A stretch of DNA of 64,000 bases from Amyelois transitella (taxonomy: Eukaryota > Arthropoda > Insecta > Lepidoptera > Pyralidae), in NCBI RefSeq assembly GCF_032362555.1, contig NC_083522.1:9512501-9576500 (forward strand), in the 5' to 3' direction. The stretch's first letter is position 1; each line of letters opens with the position of its first letter. This document shows positions 51,512-62,109 of this stretch, one piece after another. The position numbers were made by a program, and so were the translations under genes. The notes beneath the pieces were generated by a model that searched no databases, was not told the origin of the DNA, and worked only from the letters and a program-made list of their open reading frames with translations.

Positions 51512-51870
51512 GTGACAGGTGAACGTGGAATTTCAGTCTTCGTAAGACTGTTGGCTCTGTCTCCCCGTATGGAATAAAGACGCTATTATATGTAGGTATG
51601 TATTTATTAATAAGTACCGTGTGGTTCCCGGCACCAATACAAAAAGAATTGGACCACTCCATCTCTTTCCCATGGATGTCGTAAAAGGCGACTAAGGGAT
51701 AGGCTTATAAAATTGCGATCCTTTTTTAGGCGATGGGCTAGCAACCTGTCACTATTTGGATCTCAATTCCATCATTAAGCCGAACAGCTGAACGCGGCCA
51801 TTCAGTCTTTTCGGGACTTTTGGCTCTTTCTACCCCGTAAGGGATATAGACGTGACTATATGTATGTATG
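51512..51870 (+). repeat. Two SINE family B copies in a row
   Basis: A 3' fragment (51512-51603) is followed by a full copy (51614-51870). The full copy has TATTTATTAATAA on both sides (51601-51613 and 51871-51883), so it inserted at the tail of the first. Confidence 0.85.
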
Positions 51871-51889
51871 TATTTATTAATAACCAGCT

Positions 51890-52231
51890 TTCGCCCACAA
51901 ATTGGGGATTTTCCCGTATCCGTAGTATAAAAAATGGCGTTTTTGTTTTTCCAAGGTCTAAATCATCATTATAACTCAAAAGAAGATAATAACATTGATC
52001 ACCCTTGTCTACCTTTCGGTTATATGATCTATTCCAAGCCGTGGGAGGGGCGCACTGCTCACTCGTTTGTACAAATGTTTTATTATTACAATAACCAATC
52101 CAATGAGACATATCAGGTGACAACGAAGCTACTCTCAGTCCCCCTGGATATCCGTAAATACCCCCATGGTCTAGCTGCGAACTTAATACGAGCGAGATGA
52201 TGATCAGCGCAGGGATTCCCAGATTTGACAT
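51890..52231 (-). CDS. Possible small secreted protein, unassigned
   Basis: A minus-strand frame starts with an ATG at 52231 reading MSNLGIPALIIISLVLSSQ, a convincing signal-peptide shape, then LDHGGIYGYPGGLRVA and about 70 more residues, including three Cys, before running into SINE B sequence. It lies head-to-head with EcKinase D, 230 bp apart. The C-terminal boundary is arbitrary and no splice partner was found. I do not recognise a family. An overlapping + frame (51934-52200) exists, so this may be chance. Confidence 0.25.
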
Positions 52232-52461
52232 AGTGTTGACGTCCTCCACAGACGGACCAAAGGTTAAAACTGATGTAATATAGACAAGTTTTTCATTGTA
52301 TTGATGATTCAAGCAATTTTGTTTTGCCATACAAGGTATCTATTATGAATAGATTTATTTATATTTATGACGTAATTTATCAAAATCTGATATCAATAGC
52401 TATCAGTATTATCACTGTTATAAGGTAAATAGCTGTTGATACGGTCTATAGTAGTGTTAAG

Positions 52462-54468
52462 ATGGCCGTTGCAGAGCAAAGACTATTAAAATTACTGGAC
52501 CAAATAGCCAAGGAGCAAAAATACAATGATTACAATGTGGACGTCAAACCCATATCAACTGGAGGGGCCAACTACACGACAGCTTTGTTCACCGTGACTA
52601 TAACAGAACCAGATAAAGAAGACCTGCATCTCTTCGCCAAAGTCGCTATTTTAAGCGAGGGCATGAGAAAAGAAATGCCATTCGATTTGTACGAAGTAGA
52701 ATATTTTGCTTACAACAAACTCGAAAAGATATACAACGAGATGCAAGACAGATACAAAATTCCCGCTAATGACCGTCTGGTTTTCGCAAAATACTACGGC
52801 AGCAACACAAATGTTACCGAAGAGACCATTGTCCTTGAAGATTTAACGGCTAAGGGCTACGAATGTCACGACAGATTCAAATGTTTTGACTGGCCATATG
52901 CTTCCAAAGCTGTGGGAATGTTAGCCAAATTCCATGGGCTGTCAATAGCTTTTGGAGAAGAAAATCCCACAGAATTCCAAGGATGGCTCAACAAATATCA
53001 GTTTAAATTAAATGAGAGTGATTCGCATGGGATGTTCTTTAAAAAAATTGCCACACTAGCGTTGAAAGTTGTAAAGGAAGAGAATAAAGGGAGACTTGCG
53101 AAGTTTTTAGAATTATTGTCTGTAGGGAAGATGGTAGAGTTTAATGCCCCGATTCGAAGACCAATGTTGGTGCACGGGGATTATCGTCCCAGCAATTTGA
53201 TGCATCGTGAAAACAAGGTGAGCACCTGCTTCTGCTATCGAACGCGTGAAGATACAAAAAAATACTTTCGCATTTATTATCTAATATATAATAAAGATGA
53301 AATCTTGTTGAAATATTTATACGTACAATGTCAATGCTGCAGTGTAGTTTGTTCCGCCGCTTCTTCTACACATGCGCTTTGGAAGAGGTAGTAGATTTAG
53401 AAATTAGTTTTAAGTGATGTGACGTCAATAAGTGATACGAAAATATAGGTTATTAAAAAAAATATATTTATATCTAAACTTATTTAGTTATATTCTCTCA
53501 TTTATTCACAAAATAATAGTAAAGATACACAATAAAACCGAAATTGAACATTTCGCGTGAAAATGCTAACTTTTGTACAAAATAATACCTGATCTTAATT
53601 TTTTCTGCATGGATCAATAGAAACATATAACATCTACACTATGTACCTACCTTCAATTTTGGAAATAAACTCACTGATTATTTCAGGACGGATCTGTGGA
53701 CGTGATTCCTGTCGACCTTCAGACGTTACGCGCTGGCTGCGGAGTCTCGGACCTCATGTACTTCATCTTCTCCGGTTCAGATGCGGCATTCCGTGCCAAG
53801 TACTACAGGAAACTCATTGACCACTACTACGAGAACATCTGTGAGACTCTCAAATATGCTGGGCTTAGTCCAGACGATGTGTACTCGAGAGAAGACTTCG
53901 ATTATGAAGTTGAAAAGGTGTGAAATATTTACGAGCAGACTTTACTAGGGAGATATAACTGACCCATCTTTGGCATAAGCATTTGTTTACTTTACAGTAG
54001 ATTCTTGATTATGAACTGATTTTGTAAATGGCGACTAAGGTAATGCTAAAAAATCTTGCGATTTTGCTTGTAAGCTATGGACTAGACACCTGTCACTGCA
54101 TGAATCTCAAGTTCATCATTGAGCCATACAGCTGAACGTGGCACTTTCAGTGTATTCAACATTGTTGGCTCTGTCTACCCTGCAAGGGATATAGACGTGA
54201 CTATATGTATATATGTTCATTAAAACCGGAGAAACTTCAGTATGATATGTTGTTCATTTAAATATCTTCTTTTTCATTTCAGCTCCAACCATCTGGTATA
54301 TTTATGGCTGTGTTCATTCTCCCGATGATCACGGTGTCCAGTGAAAACGCGCCGAGCATGGCGGAGGGCGATGACATTTCATCATTGGCTGTCGAGCACA
54401 CTAACGACCTCTACGCGGAAAGACTCAACGGAGTCATTGACGACGCCGTGCGCTGGGAAATCATATAA
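52462..54468 (+). CDS. EcKinase/CHK-family kinase D, 390 aa
   Basis: Exons 52462-53217 (252 codons), 53687-53917 (77), 54283-54468 (62 with stop), all phase 0. Motifs: STGGAN, LHLFAKVAI with the ATP-lysine, YEVEYFAY, LEDLTAKGY hinge, HGDYRPSN at 238-245, and a metal Asp in VDLQT. The exon 3 start LQPSGIFMAVFILPMITV differs most from the other paralogs. The open frame continues ~57 codons past the exon 1 donor into the intron; that read-through is not conserved in A-C and is not coding. A weak TATAAGG at 52419-52425 lies about 40 nt before the ATG. A Helitron lies 48 bp past the stop. Confidence 0.9.
53326..53440 (+). repeat. Repeat family D in EcKinase D intron 1
   Basis: GCTGCAGTGTAGTTTGTTCC, CGCTTCTTCTACACATGCGC, GACGTCAATAAGTGATACG. 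Confidence 0.72.
54026..54218 (+). repeat. Diverged SINE family B in EcKinase D intron 2
   Basis: GTAAATGGCGACTAAGGTAA start, CAGCTGAACGTGGCACTTTC, GTCTACCCTGCAAGGGATAT; head missing. Confidence 0.7.
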
Positions 54469-54516
54469 TGACGGAAATTGGAATAAGATTTGTATCGATA
54501 AATTTTATTTTGTACA

Positions 54517-54711
54517 CTAGCTTTGCCCGCAACTACGTCCGCGTGGAATATTTCTTAAGCTAAAGCTCTAAAGCCCTCAAGGATGAAGAATTTTCCCCGT
54601 TATATGAAAATAGTTGCAAATAGAATTTTTCAATTCAAACCAGTAGTTAAATCCTGAGATTAGCGCATTCAAACAAACAAACTCTTCAGCTTTATATATT
54701 ATCTAGTATAG
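54517..54711 (-). mobile_element. Helitron just downstream of EcKinase D
   Basis: CTAGCTTTGCCCGCAACTAC to CTTTATATATTATCTAG; internally shortened, antisense to the gene. Confidence 0.72.
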
Positions 54712-55327
54712 ATGAAACTATAGGAACAGATATTTTTATCACATTAACACGCAGTTGTAAGTGACAAATATATATGATGAAAACGTACTTACCAGTTCAG
54801 TTCTTATGTCAAATTATACGCGTGCTTATATTAAGAAATGTAGTTGCTCTCTTTATACTCAAGAAAACGATGCTACCACCTTTTCATTTAATGCTTATTG
54901 ATTATTACAAACAAGTTCGTATATGTACAAACTACACATAACTATATGACTACGATGTTATATAACGTATGATTATTGCTGTGAATAAACGTGCTAAGTA
55001 TAGAAAACTTAATGCCATTTTTCTTTAAAAAAATCTTGATCACCAAATATCGAATGCGATTGACGCTTCTGTGTGTTTTGTAAAGCCCATAAGGTAAACT
55101 GAACTAAAATTAAAAGTCATGTTTATAATATTATTTTCCTTTTATTATCTCAGGAATTGTTTGTTTTCATATTAATATAATATCATAGTTTCATTACAGT
55201 GAATACATGTCAGCAGGTAATGACGATTGCATTAACGATGGTACCAACAGGCTCACTCGGTAACAAATCAATAAATCCACACAAAAGATGCTTTTCGACG
55301 GGCCAACCAAATAACATTGGCAGTTTG

Positions 55328-55377
55328 GCGCGTAGAAAAACAACGCGCGTTGTTTTTCTACGCGCGTTGTTTTTCTA
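55328..55377. repeat. Perfect 38-bp palindrome plus a third arm
   Basis: Bases 55328-55365 are their own reverse complement, centred between 55346 and 55347 (arms GCGCGTAGAAAAACAACGC). The 17-nt right part CGCGCGTTGTTTTTCTA (55344-55360) is repeated in tandem at 55361-55377. Confidence 0.9.
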
Positions 55378-56589
55378 AAAAACAAGTGTTACCAGTGCGC
55401 GAAAAAACTACTATTTCACGACATAAAACAGAAATGTCGCAACAAAACACAGCCTTTGAAAAAAATATAATAAAATCAGGTGCTGCGCGGTGCTGCAACC
55501 TCAGAGTACCCACATACACATTACATTATTTGGTCGTACACGCTATATATTATTACAAACGTACACAACTTCTTTATATATAAACATTTATTTGTATCAT
55601 AAGTACCTAGTAGAATTTCTCTAACCTTGCATTGAACTAGAACTTAGTGCTGAAAACAATTTGTTATATATCGCACAAAACAAGCGCAGGTAAACATTTA
55701 TAGCATTATAAAAATTTTAAGTAGAAAATAAAATACGTCGTAAAAAAATGCAGTCATTGGTTTTTTTTTATTTTACAACAACGGAACTAGAAGCGAAGAC
55801 GCGACGAACGCATAGTCAACAGGCGATATGTGAACCATAACATCATAAGCTAACATATAGTAGAAATTTGCAGAGTTATAAATACCGTCGGGGACATTTT
55901 CTATAACCCGCTACAATATACGTATCTACTCATAATTAACTCTATGGGTTTAAATGTGAAGATTATGGAAAAGGCCCCAGACTTCTCTATGCGTATAGAA
56001 TATCTAAGATGCTAAATCACAAGAACTTTGATTATAATATAGTTATTGTATGCTTAGAACAATCCTTTCGCCCCTGAGCAAACTAAACGTGATATGATAT
56101 ATATTGTACTATATTTATTTTAGCCTCTTAAGATAAATACTGAAGATTTATGACGATGTTGCTATATTTGATGAATTCGAATAAGAAAATTTAGGTGACA
56201 TGCCACATAACAATTTATTTGCCAAATTCAAATCTACAGTTCAAAACACAGTTAGAATTTGAATGAACAGGCTTGAACGATAACTTTGATGAATGTTCGA
56301 ATATGTTTCAGAAATCAACTTATTTTTAACAAAACGTAGACGGTGTTAAAGCCATAAACATTAAAACAATCAACAGATAAATAGACTTTATAACTTCTTA
56401 GAAAGCTATAACAAAGTACGACTTTAGATATGATTAATTAAATTAATTTATATTGATTAACAGAATGTTAAATATCTAAGAAGTTAAAAGGTCTACGGCG
56501 AAGGCCGATTCCACAGTGATCGTGCTTCATTTAAGGTTTAAACTCTACTCGTGACTAATGCCTACATATCTTTACATATTTAAACAGAT

Positions 56590-56850
56590 TCATAAGTTAC
56601 AATTCCTTACTTTTAACACCGCAGCACAATCACGTACAATAGGCCCGAACATATGATTAAACTGTTCAAATTGACAGCTAGTAAAAGAACCTAATATCGA
56701 CTTTAACAAACAATATCCGCAGGGTTCATATTTGTCGCGAACAGGTCCACGAACAAAATATAAAATCAAACCTCCGGACACTGAATTTAAAGCTAAATTT
56801 AATATACTCCAGTTTTCACCTGCCATACACTGAACGAAAAGTGAAAACAT
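56590..56850 (-). CDS. Hypothetical 86-aa open frame with a hydrophobic segment
   Basis: The minus-strand frame starts at an ATG and contains MAGENWSILNLALNSVSGG with ILYFV, then CGYCLLKSILGSF and six Cys. A donor-like AAAAGTAAGG lies near its end (about 56610), so it could be a first coding exon. No family recognised and no second exon found. It is on the same strand as Eps15 and could lie in its 3' flank. Confidence 0.25.
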   Translation of the reverse strand: MFSLFVQCMAGENWSILNLALNSVSGGLILYFVRGPVRDKYEPCGYCLLKSILGSFTSCQFEQFNHMFGPIVRDCAAVLKVRNCNL

Positions 56851-59800
56851 TCCGTTTCATAGAAACAGAATCAGCCAATCTTGACACTTAAAAGTATTAA
56901 ATTCGTTGCATACAAAAGCTGCGAATCAAAACCGCTAATAAATAGACAATATTAAACATCGAGCAAAATGTTTAGGTTTTTCTATAAACGGTTAAGTAAA
57001 CACATACTATTTGCGTCTCTCTCACACATACAAAGGAGAAAGAGAGACAGCATTAAAATAACGATTTTTTTAAATATTTTCGTGATGCTCATATAACAAC
57101 GGTTATTTATAACGGTTATGGTGGGGGTGAGGTATTATCTACGGATGCGTGATATCTGGGGATTGCCTAACTACCTTAACATGGGTTTCGTTCTATTCCT
57201 CCTACATCTAACTCAGCTTATTCCCTCCGCACTTTAAAACTCCCATTCACATTTGCGTGTCTAGTTCATGGTCAGCCACTTACTCCCGCTTTCCGGGACA
57301 ATTTTTTTCTCAAATTAGACCGATCTTCGCCAAACTGTAGCCGTTTTATGATTATTATTTTATCCTTGAATCCATTGGGTCGTATATAATCCTTGGCGTA
57401 ATGATATTTTGATTGAATTGTTGAACTTCAGGCAAAAATGGCTATAGTGTATTTGTAATTGTTCTCGGCAACTTTTAGAAGTATGTTGACTTGAACATTT
57501 TTCTTAATGTAATTAGGGAATAAGCATCTAATTCGTTATATTCCGACGAGGTCCAACTGCAACGCCATACTGGTCTTGAACCTAAATACCATTTCTTCGT
57601 TATGATAAGTTTATTTCTTTACCCTAATGATCTATGGCGCGCGGTCTCTGAATAATTAATACTTAATCCTTCTTCTCTTGGTTCGGAATGAGTTTTATTT
57701 TACACGTATATTTCATCAATCGATTGCCCGTTCACAAGTCCCACTCAAATCATTAAAAAAATTTCATATATTTTTTAATTTGCTGATTGCACATGCATAA
57801 TGAGAATTTGCACACTTATTTAATATATTTTAAAGCTTTGTACACATCAGAGGCCGAAAGAACCGCGCACCGTCACTACCGTACGTCTTACCTGTTTATA
57901 TCGCACATGGCCGAACCATATTAGCTTTAAATACACATATACACATCAACGTCAAGATTTAAAGTTTATTTATTCCGCTATCACTGAAAATTACATACAT
58001 TATATTGTATACTTGATAACAGAGTTGGTCGGAGCGCCGCGCGGACGACTATAAAAATATTTCACTATAAAAAAATAAAATAAAGATAGATAATATCAAT
58101 TGACTGAGAACGTTTTGCTAAAATAGACATTTCTATAAATTTCAACAACCTAATAAACGTTTGAAATAATGATAACCAGATCTGCTACCTACGCTATGTC
58201 TTATATAGTATCATCTTACAGTAATTATATTGAAAAAATACAATGTATCAAGAACGTTTGGTCGAACTAAAATTGTATTCCGCGCGGCGCGCCGAGCCGC
58301 AAACAACAGCGCCTAAGAAAGAGATAACAACTTTAGGATAATACCCATAAACACACTGGTATTCAGTTACATTACATGTTTACAATTAAACCTATCACCT
58401 AAGAGAGCGCTGTATCGCGATGACAAAAATCGATATTTTTTTAATAATTTTCTATCACGTGATTGCAAAATCCTGAAATATCCTTTGTCGTCGGGACACA
58501 GAGAGTCTCAGCCCAAAAACTGCTTGTTGAGACATTTCCTTGTGAAGTATTGTTTATTGTTTTTATTTCTCAAATGTCCCTACAAGAGTGTGCTTACGCC
58601 GCAAATACACTCAGCAACAATGACATATAATATATTAAGCTGGCTTACTCACTACGGATATCTAAAGTAAATAGCAAATGTTACTTTTCACTCGTGATTT
58701 CGAGCAAGTAAGTACTTGTCGATTGTTACCTAGTGTATTAGAGGCTTTAATAACATATTATTGTTTTTATTTTTTTGCGACGCGTGCACGACGTGCGTAC
58801 GACAAAAGCTAGTGTTGTCGTTCTACTTAAAAACTACCAAATGGTAGAAATTTCATACATTTACAGCAACATTTTTTTTTCATTTACACACATTTTTCTT
58901 GAACATTTAAAGGATGAACCGAAACGCAGTAAATAAATGATAATGCGAAGCTAAATGCTGCATCTTTTTCACTCACAAGTTCGCACACTAGTGTTAGAAA
59001 GAGTCAAGTACAGCGAATAAGAAGGCACTACAGATTATAACGCGCCGCGCCAAGCTACCGTCCAGACTTGCCATATTTATTTATTTTTCTTACATTTAAC
59101 TTGTATTTTACATATATTTTGATTGTTGCGACATTATTGACTACCAACTGACGTACCATGCGTCTGTATCCGCATCGAACATTCTGCCAACATAACAACA
59201 ATAAATACAATTGTACTTCCACGCACATCCAATGGAATTTATTATACAAAAACAAAGATTTATACAACATACGCTAAGCAACGAATAATAAAGTATACAC
59301 ATCTAAAAATGTACAATTAACCAAATAGTATAATGAACTATTCTGCGAAATTAAATATACATGAATTGTACAGGAAATCGGTTGATATTGATCTGATTTT
59401 TATGTATTTAGACGACATCTTAATTCAGTTAAAATATCTTACGAAACCTTAGATTTTATAACGGTTGAGTGATGAAGATTTCTTCACATAATAGTGTTAC
59501 TTGCCATGATTTGGCTACACTTACACCTAATTAGATATGTCTAATTAGGCAGTATATTTTACATTGCAGCTCGGATTTATTATATGAGATAAGAGATGCC
59601 AACGAAAAACCTATTTATTTACTTAGAAATTACTTTGAAATGTCGCATAACTGAAGAAACATAATGTCATGCTACAAATAAAAATATTACAGAAAAGGCA
59701 ACTCAAAGTATTGTTATGGTGCGTTGGAGTAATATACAAATCGACTGTTTAATTATAAACTATGATGTATAAACAGTTATTGGACCCAGGGAAATCGCAA

Positions 59801-60357
59801 CAAATAAGTCGGTCTCTGGAATTAGTTGATTAACTAGGATGATGTTTCTTCCGTCCCTCCACATAGCTCCTACATTAGGCTTATCCTCCAAGCCAAATAG
59901 TTCCTACATTTGTCTATTTATTTTTATTAAGTTTAATTGTTTAAGCTTTATTAAAAGCAACATCATGAACTCTTGTACCGAACTTTTATAGACCAATACT
60001 TTACTAATTTTTGGACATATCAAAATGTATTGCAAAAGTAAAATTTCGGTATTGTTTTAATTATTTCCCACGATTTCTCTGCGGCCATCTCTAAGTAATT
60101 AAGATAAATTTATACAATAATAGTGAAGCTATTAGGCCTCGCGATCAATATAATTACACAACGTTGGCGTTACATACAAAAATTAATTATTTACAAAACG
60201 CGTATACTTCTAGCTCGACTATGTTTTATAATCGCTAATCAGTACTTTGTTTAATTACGTTCTGTCAACATGGAAACTAAAATATACTCGTAAGCAAAAT
60301 ATCCGAATTCTTACAAAAAGGTTCAGGTGCGCTATCAAATTTTCTACGGATTGGAGC

Positions 60358-60416
60358 ACATAGCCTGGCGGAAGATTTCCATTTTGACGAGGCCGTAAAT
60401 TCGCTCCCAGAAACTC
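60358..60416 (+). repeat. Fragment of the solo-LTR-like family
   Basis: CACATAGCCTGGCGGAAGAT and AAATTCGCTCCCAGAAAC resemble the last ~60 bp of the elements at 31.6 and 33.2 kb. Confidence 0.4.
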
Positions 60417-61192
60417 TCAATCGATTGAAACAATGTGTAAAATTAATTTCTCCAAAAAAAAAAAAAATTATTCGAATCGTTGCATTGTAAACTTTAAACA
60501 TTTTGAAAATCAACCAATTTTTGTATGCAAACGCGAATCACATCGGATAAGTTTGGACCGCTATTCATCCGACAATTTGCCGTAATCAAATTGACTAGTC
60601 ATACATTTTAGTTACAATAGGAAGAGTAACTGTAAGTCTAGAAAAGGTACTATTGCGTACTGAGTCTTTAGGAATTAAACTCAAATATTTCAAGAAAAGA
60701 TGTAACTTATAGTTAAAGGAAATATTTTTTATATACCTACCTATCTTTAACTATTTCTTTCGTTATAAATTTATGGAAATTATAATTGATAAATGACACA
60801 TCCTCATTCTGCTATCTAATGTAATACTGCAGTACATTATTATTATTTAATAATATCATTTAAAACCCAACTTATTTTGATTGAGATTTCCAATATAAAT
60901 ATTCATACAAACAAGACTTACAGCTACTCCCTGTACGTACGTGCCACGTGGAATGCGGAATGAATCTCAAAACTCCCTGCCTCCTATTGGTCAGCTGATA
61001 TAACGCAATCGTACACTGCTTGGATACACATTAAATATATTAATTTAAACAGCTCGCAATCAATGGAAAAAAAATGTCGTTCGAAAAATTCGAATTCCGA
61101 ACAGTGGACGACCGCACAAACGGCTTTACAAAAATGCATTGACTCGTTGACTTACCGAGCATAGACAAGACCACAGACAACCGACCACGTGA

Positions 61193-62020
61193 TCACTTCT
61201 CCTGCCTGGATATTGCTAACACAAGCTGTAATTCTGCGTCTTCCTTTTGTCTTCTCTTCTCGGCTTCTGCTTCCAGCCTTTTTGACTCTTCCGCGGCCCA
61301 GGCCCACTGCTGCTCCTCTGTCGGTAAGAATTCAGTGCTGCGGGCTTCCAACGACGCCTTGGCCTTCTTCTCCTTATTGTGTTTACTCCTGCCGATGCCC
61401 CCTATCGTGTTCACCAACGATCTCGCGTATTTCACGGGCTTTGGCGATTTCTCCTTCTTCGACGGCAAAGTGTTCGCGAGCCAAGTTTCGTTCAAATTTT
61501 TATTCTGGTCCGACCCCCAATCTGACGCCCAGTTTTCAGATTTATTCGCCCAATTGTCGGTCTTCCAATCGCTGGATGACGAGTTCGTGTTTTTGCTGTT
61601 GGTCGACCACGCGTCGGATTTCGTCTGCGTCGGCTTCGCCCAGGCGTCGGATTTGGTCTGCGCCGGTTTGGTCCAGGCGTCGTCCGCCGCCCAGTTGTCG
61701 TTGGGCCACGCCGCCCACGCGTTGTTGTTTTCGTTTGTTTCTGGGAGAGCGCTGATGGCCGTTGTTCTGTGGTCAGATCTGGTGGAGAAGGGATCGTAAG
61801 CCACGGGGGGGGCGGACACGCGGCCGCTCCGTTTCTCGGGCTTCGAGAAGTTTCCGTTGAGAGTTGAAGAGAAGAAATTATCTGTTTCGAATCCCGCCAC
61901 AGAGGTCGGTCTTTTGGAGTCTGTGACGTCAGCGAAGGGGTCTTCAATGTTGAAGGGGTCTTCGTATCGGTAGTCTTTGAAGGGGTCCTCGGTGAAGTCC
62001 ATGGAGGAGCTGGCGCGGGT
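61193..62020 (-). CDS. Eps-15: Eps15 (endocytic EH-domain scaffold), last coding exon, 275 aa
   Basis: One minus-strand exon, acceptor CAG ending at 62021, phase 0, stop TGA at 61193-61195. Eps15 binds AP-2 and ubiquitinated cargo at clathrin pits. Seen: a run of DPF motifs (DPFKDY, DPFNIE, DPFADV, later DPFSTR), the AP-2 alpha-ear ligands; a Trp-rich stretch with KSDAW repeats (AWTKPAQTKSDAWAKP) and NWA/DWG units; and at the C-terminus two ubiquitin-interacting-like helices, EEQQWAWAAEESKRLEAE and EDAELQLVLAISRQE. Order and spacing fit the Eps15 tail. The EH domains and coiled coil must lie to the right, beyond the window. A possible small upstream exon near 62062-62098 does not fit the phase and is not included. 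Long open frames on the opposite strand are shadows caused by GC-rich codons. Confidence 0.85.
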   Translation of the reverse strand, partial: TRASSSMDFTEDPFKDYRYEDPFNIEDPFADVTDSKRPTSVAGFETDNFFSSTLNGNFSKPEKRSGRVSAPPVAYDPFSTRSDHRTTAISALPETNENNNAWAAWPNDNWAADDAWTKPAQTKSDAWAKPTQTKSDAWSTNSKNTNSSSSDWKTDNWANKSENWASDWGSDQNKNLNETWLANTLPSKKEKSPKPVKYARSLVNTIGGIGRSKHNKEKKAKASLEARSTEFLPTEEQQWAWAAEESKRLEAEAEKRRQKEDAELQLVLAISRQEK

Positions 62021-62109
62021 CTGGACGAACAAAGCGAGTGGGGTTAGCTAGTGTGTAAGGGGGGGGATATAGATTGTACGCACGTGTCGCCGCCGCCGCG
62101 AAGTCCTTA

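Larger units (their letters stand above)
54720..61192. other. SINE-poor AT-rich interval downstream of Eps15
   Basis: Over 6 kb without a recognised family A, B or C SINE or Helitron, in contrast to everything to the left. No multi-exon gene is visible. It may hold a long Eps15 3' UTR, which would be transcribed leftwards, and unique intergenic DNA. Several short GC-rich patches occur, such as near 58030 (GGAGCGCCGCGCGGACGAC), 58280 (CCGCGCGGCGCGCCGAGCCG) and 59042 (GCGCCGCGCC). A tiny solo-LTR-like fragment lies at 60358-60416. Confidence 0.6.

Noticed and set aside
53218-53391. C-terminal extension of EcKinase D exon 1 frame
   Set aside because: It begins at a GT donor shared by all four paralogs and runs into a family D repeat; exon 2 resumes at 53687 in phase.
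61335-61799. Plus-strand open frames opposite Eps15 (also 61189-61755 and the other minus frame 61492-61947)
   Set aside because: Shadow frames from GC-biased third positions of the Eps15 exon; no domain, and low-complexity composition.
62062-62098. Small Eps15 exon with CAG acceptor and GTGCGT donor
   Set aside because: Its 29 nt would leave a phase that does not match the phase-0 start of the last exon in the sensible AKDFAAAAT frame.
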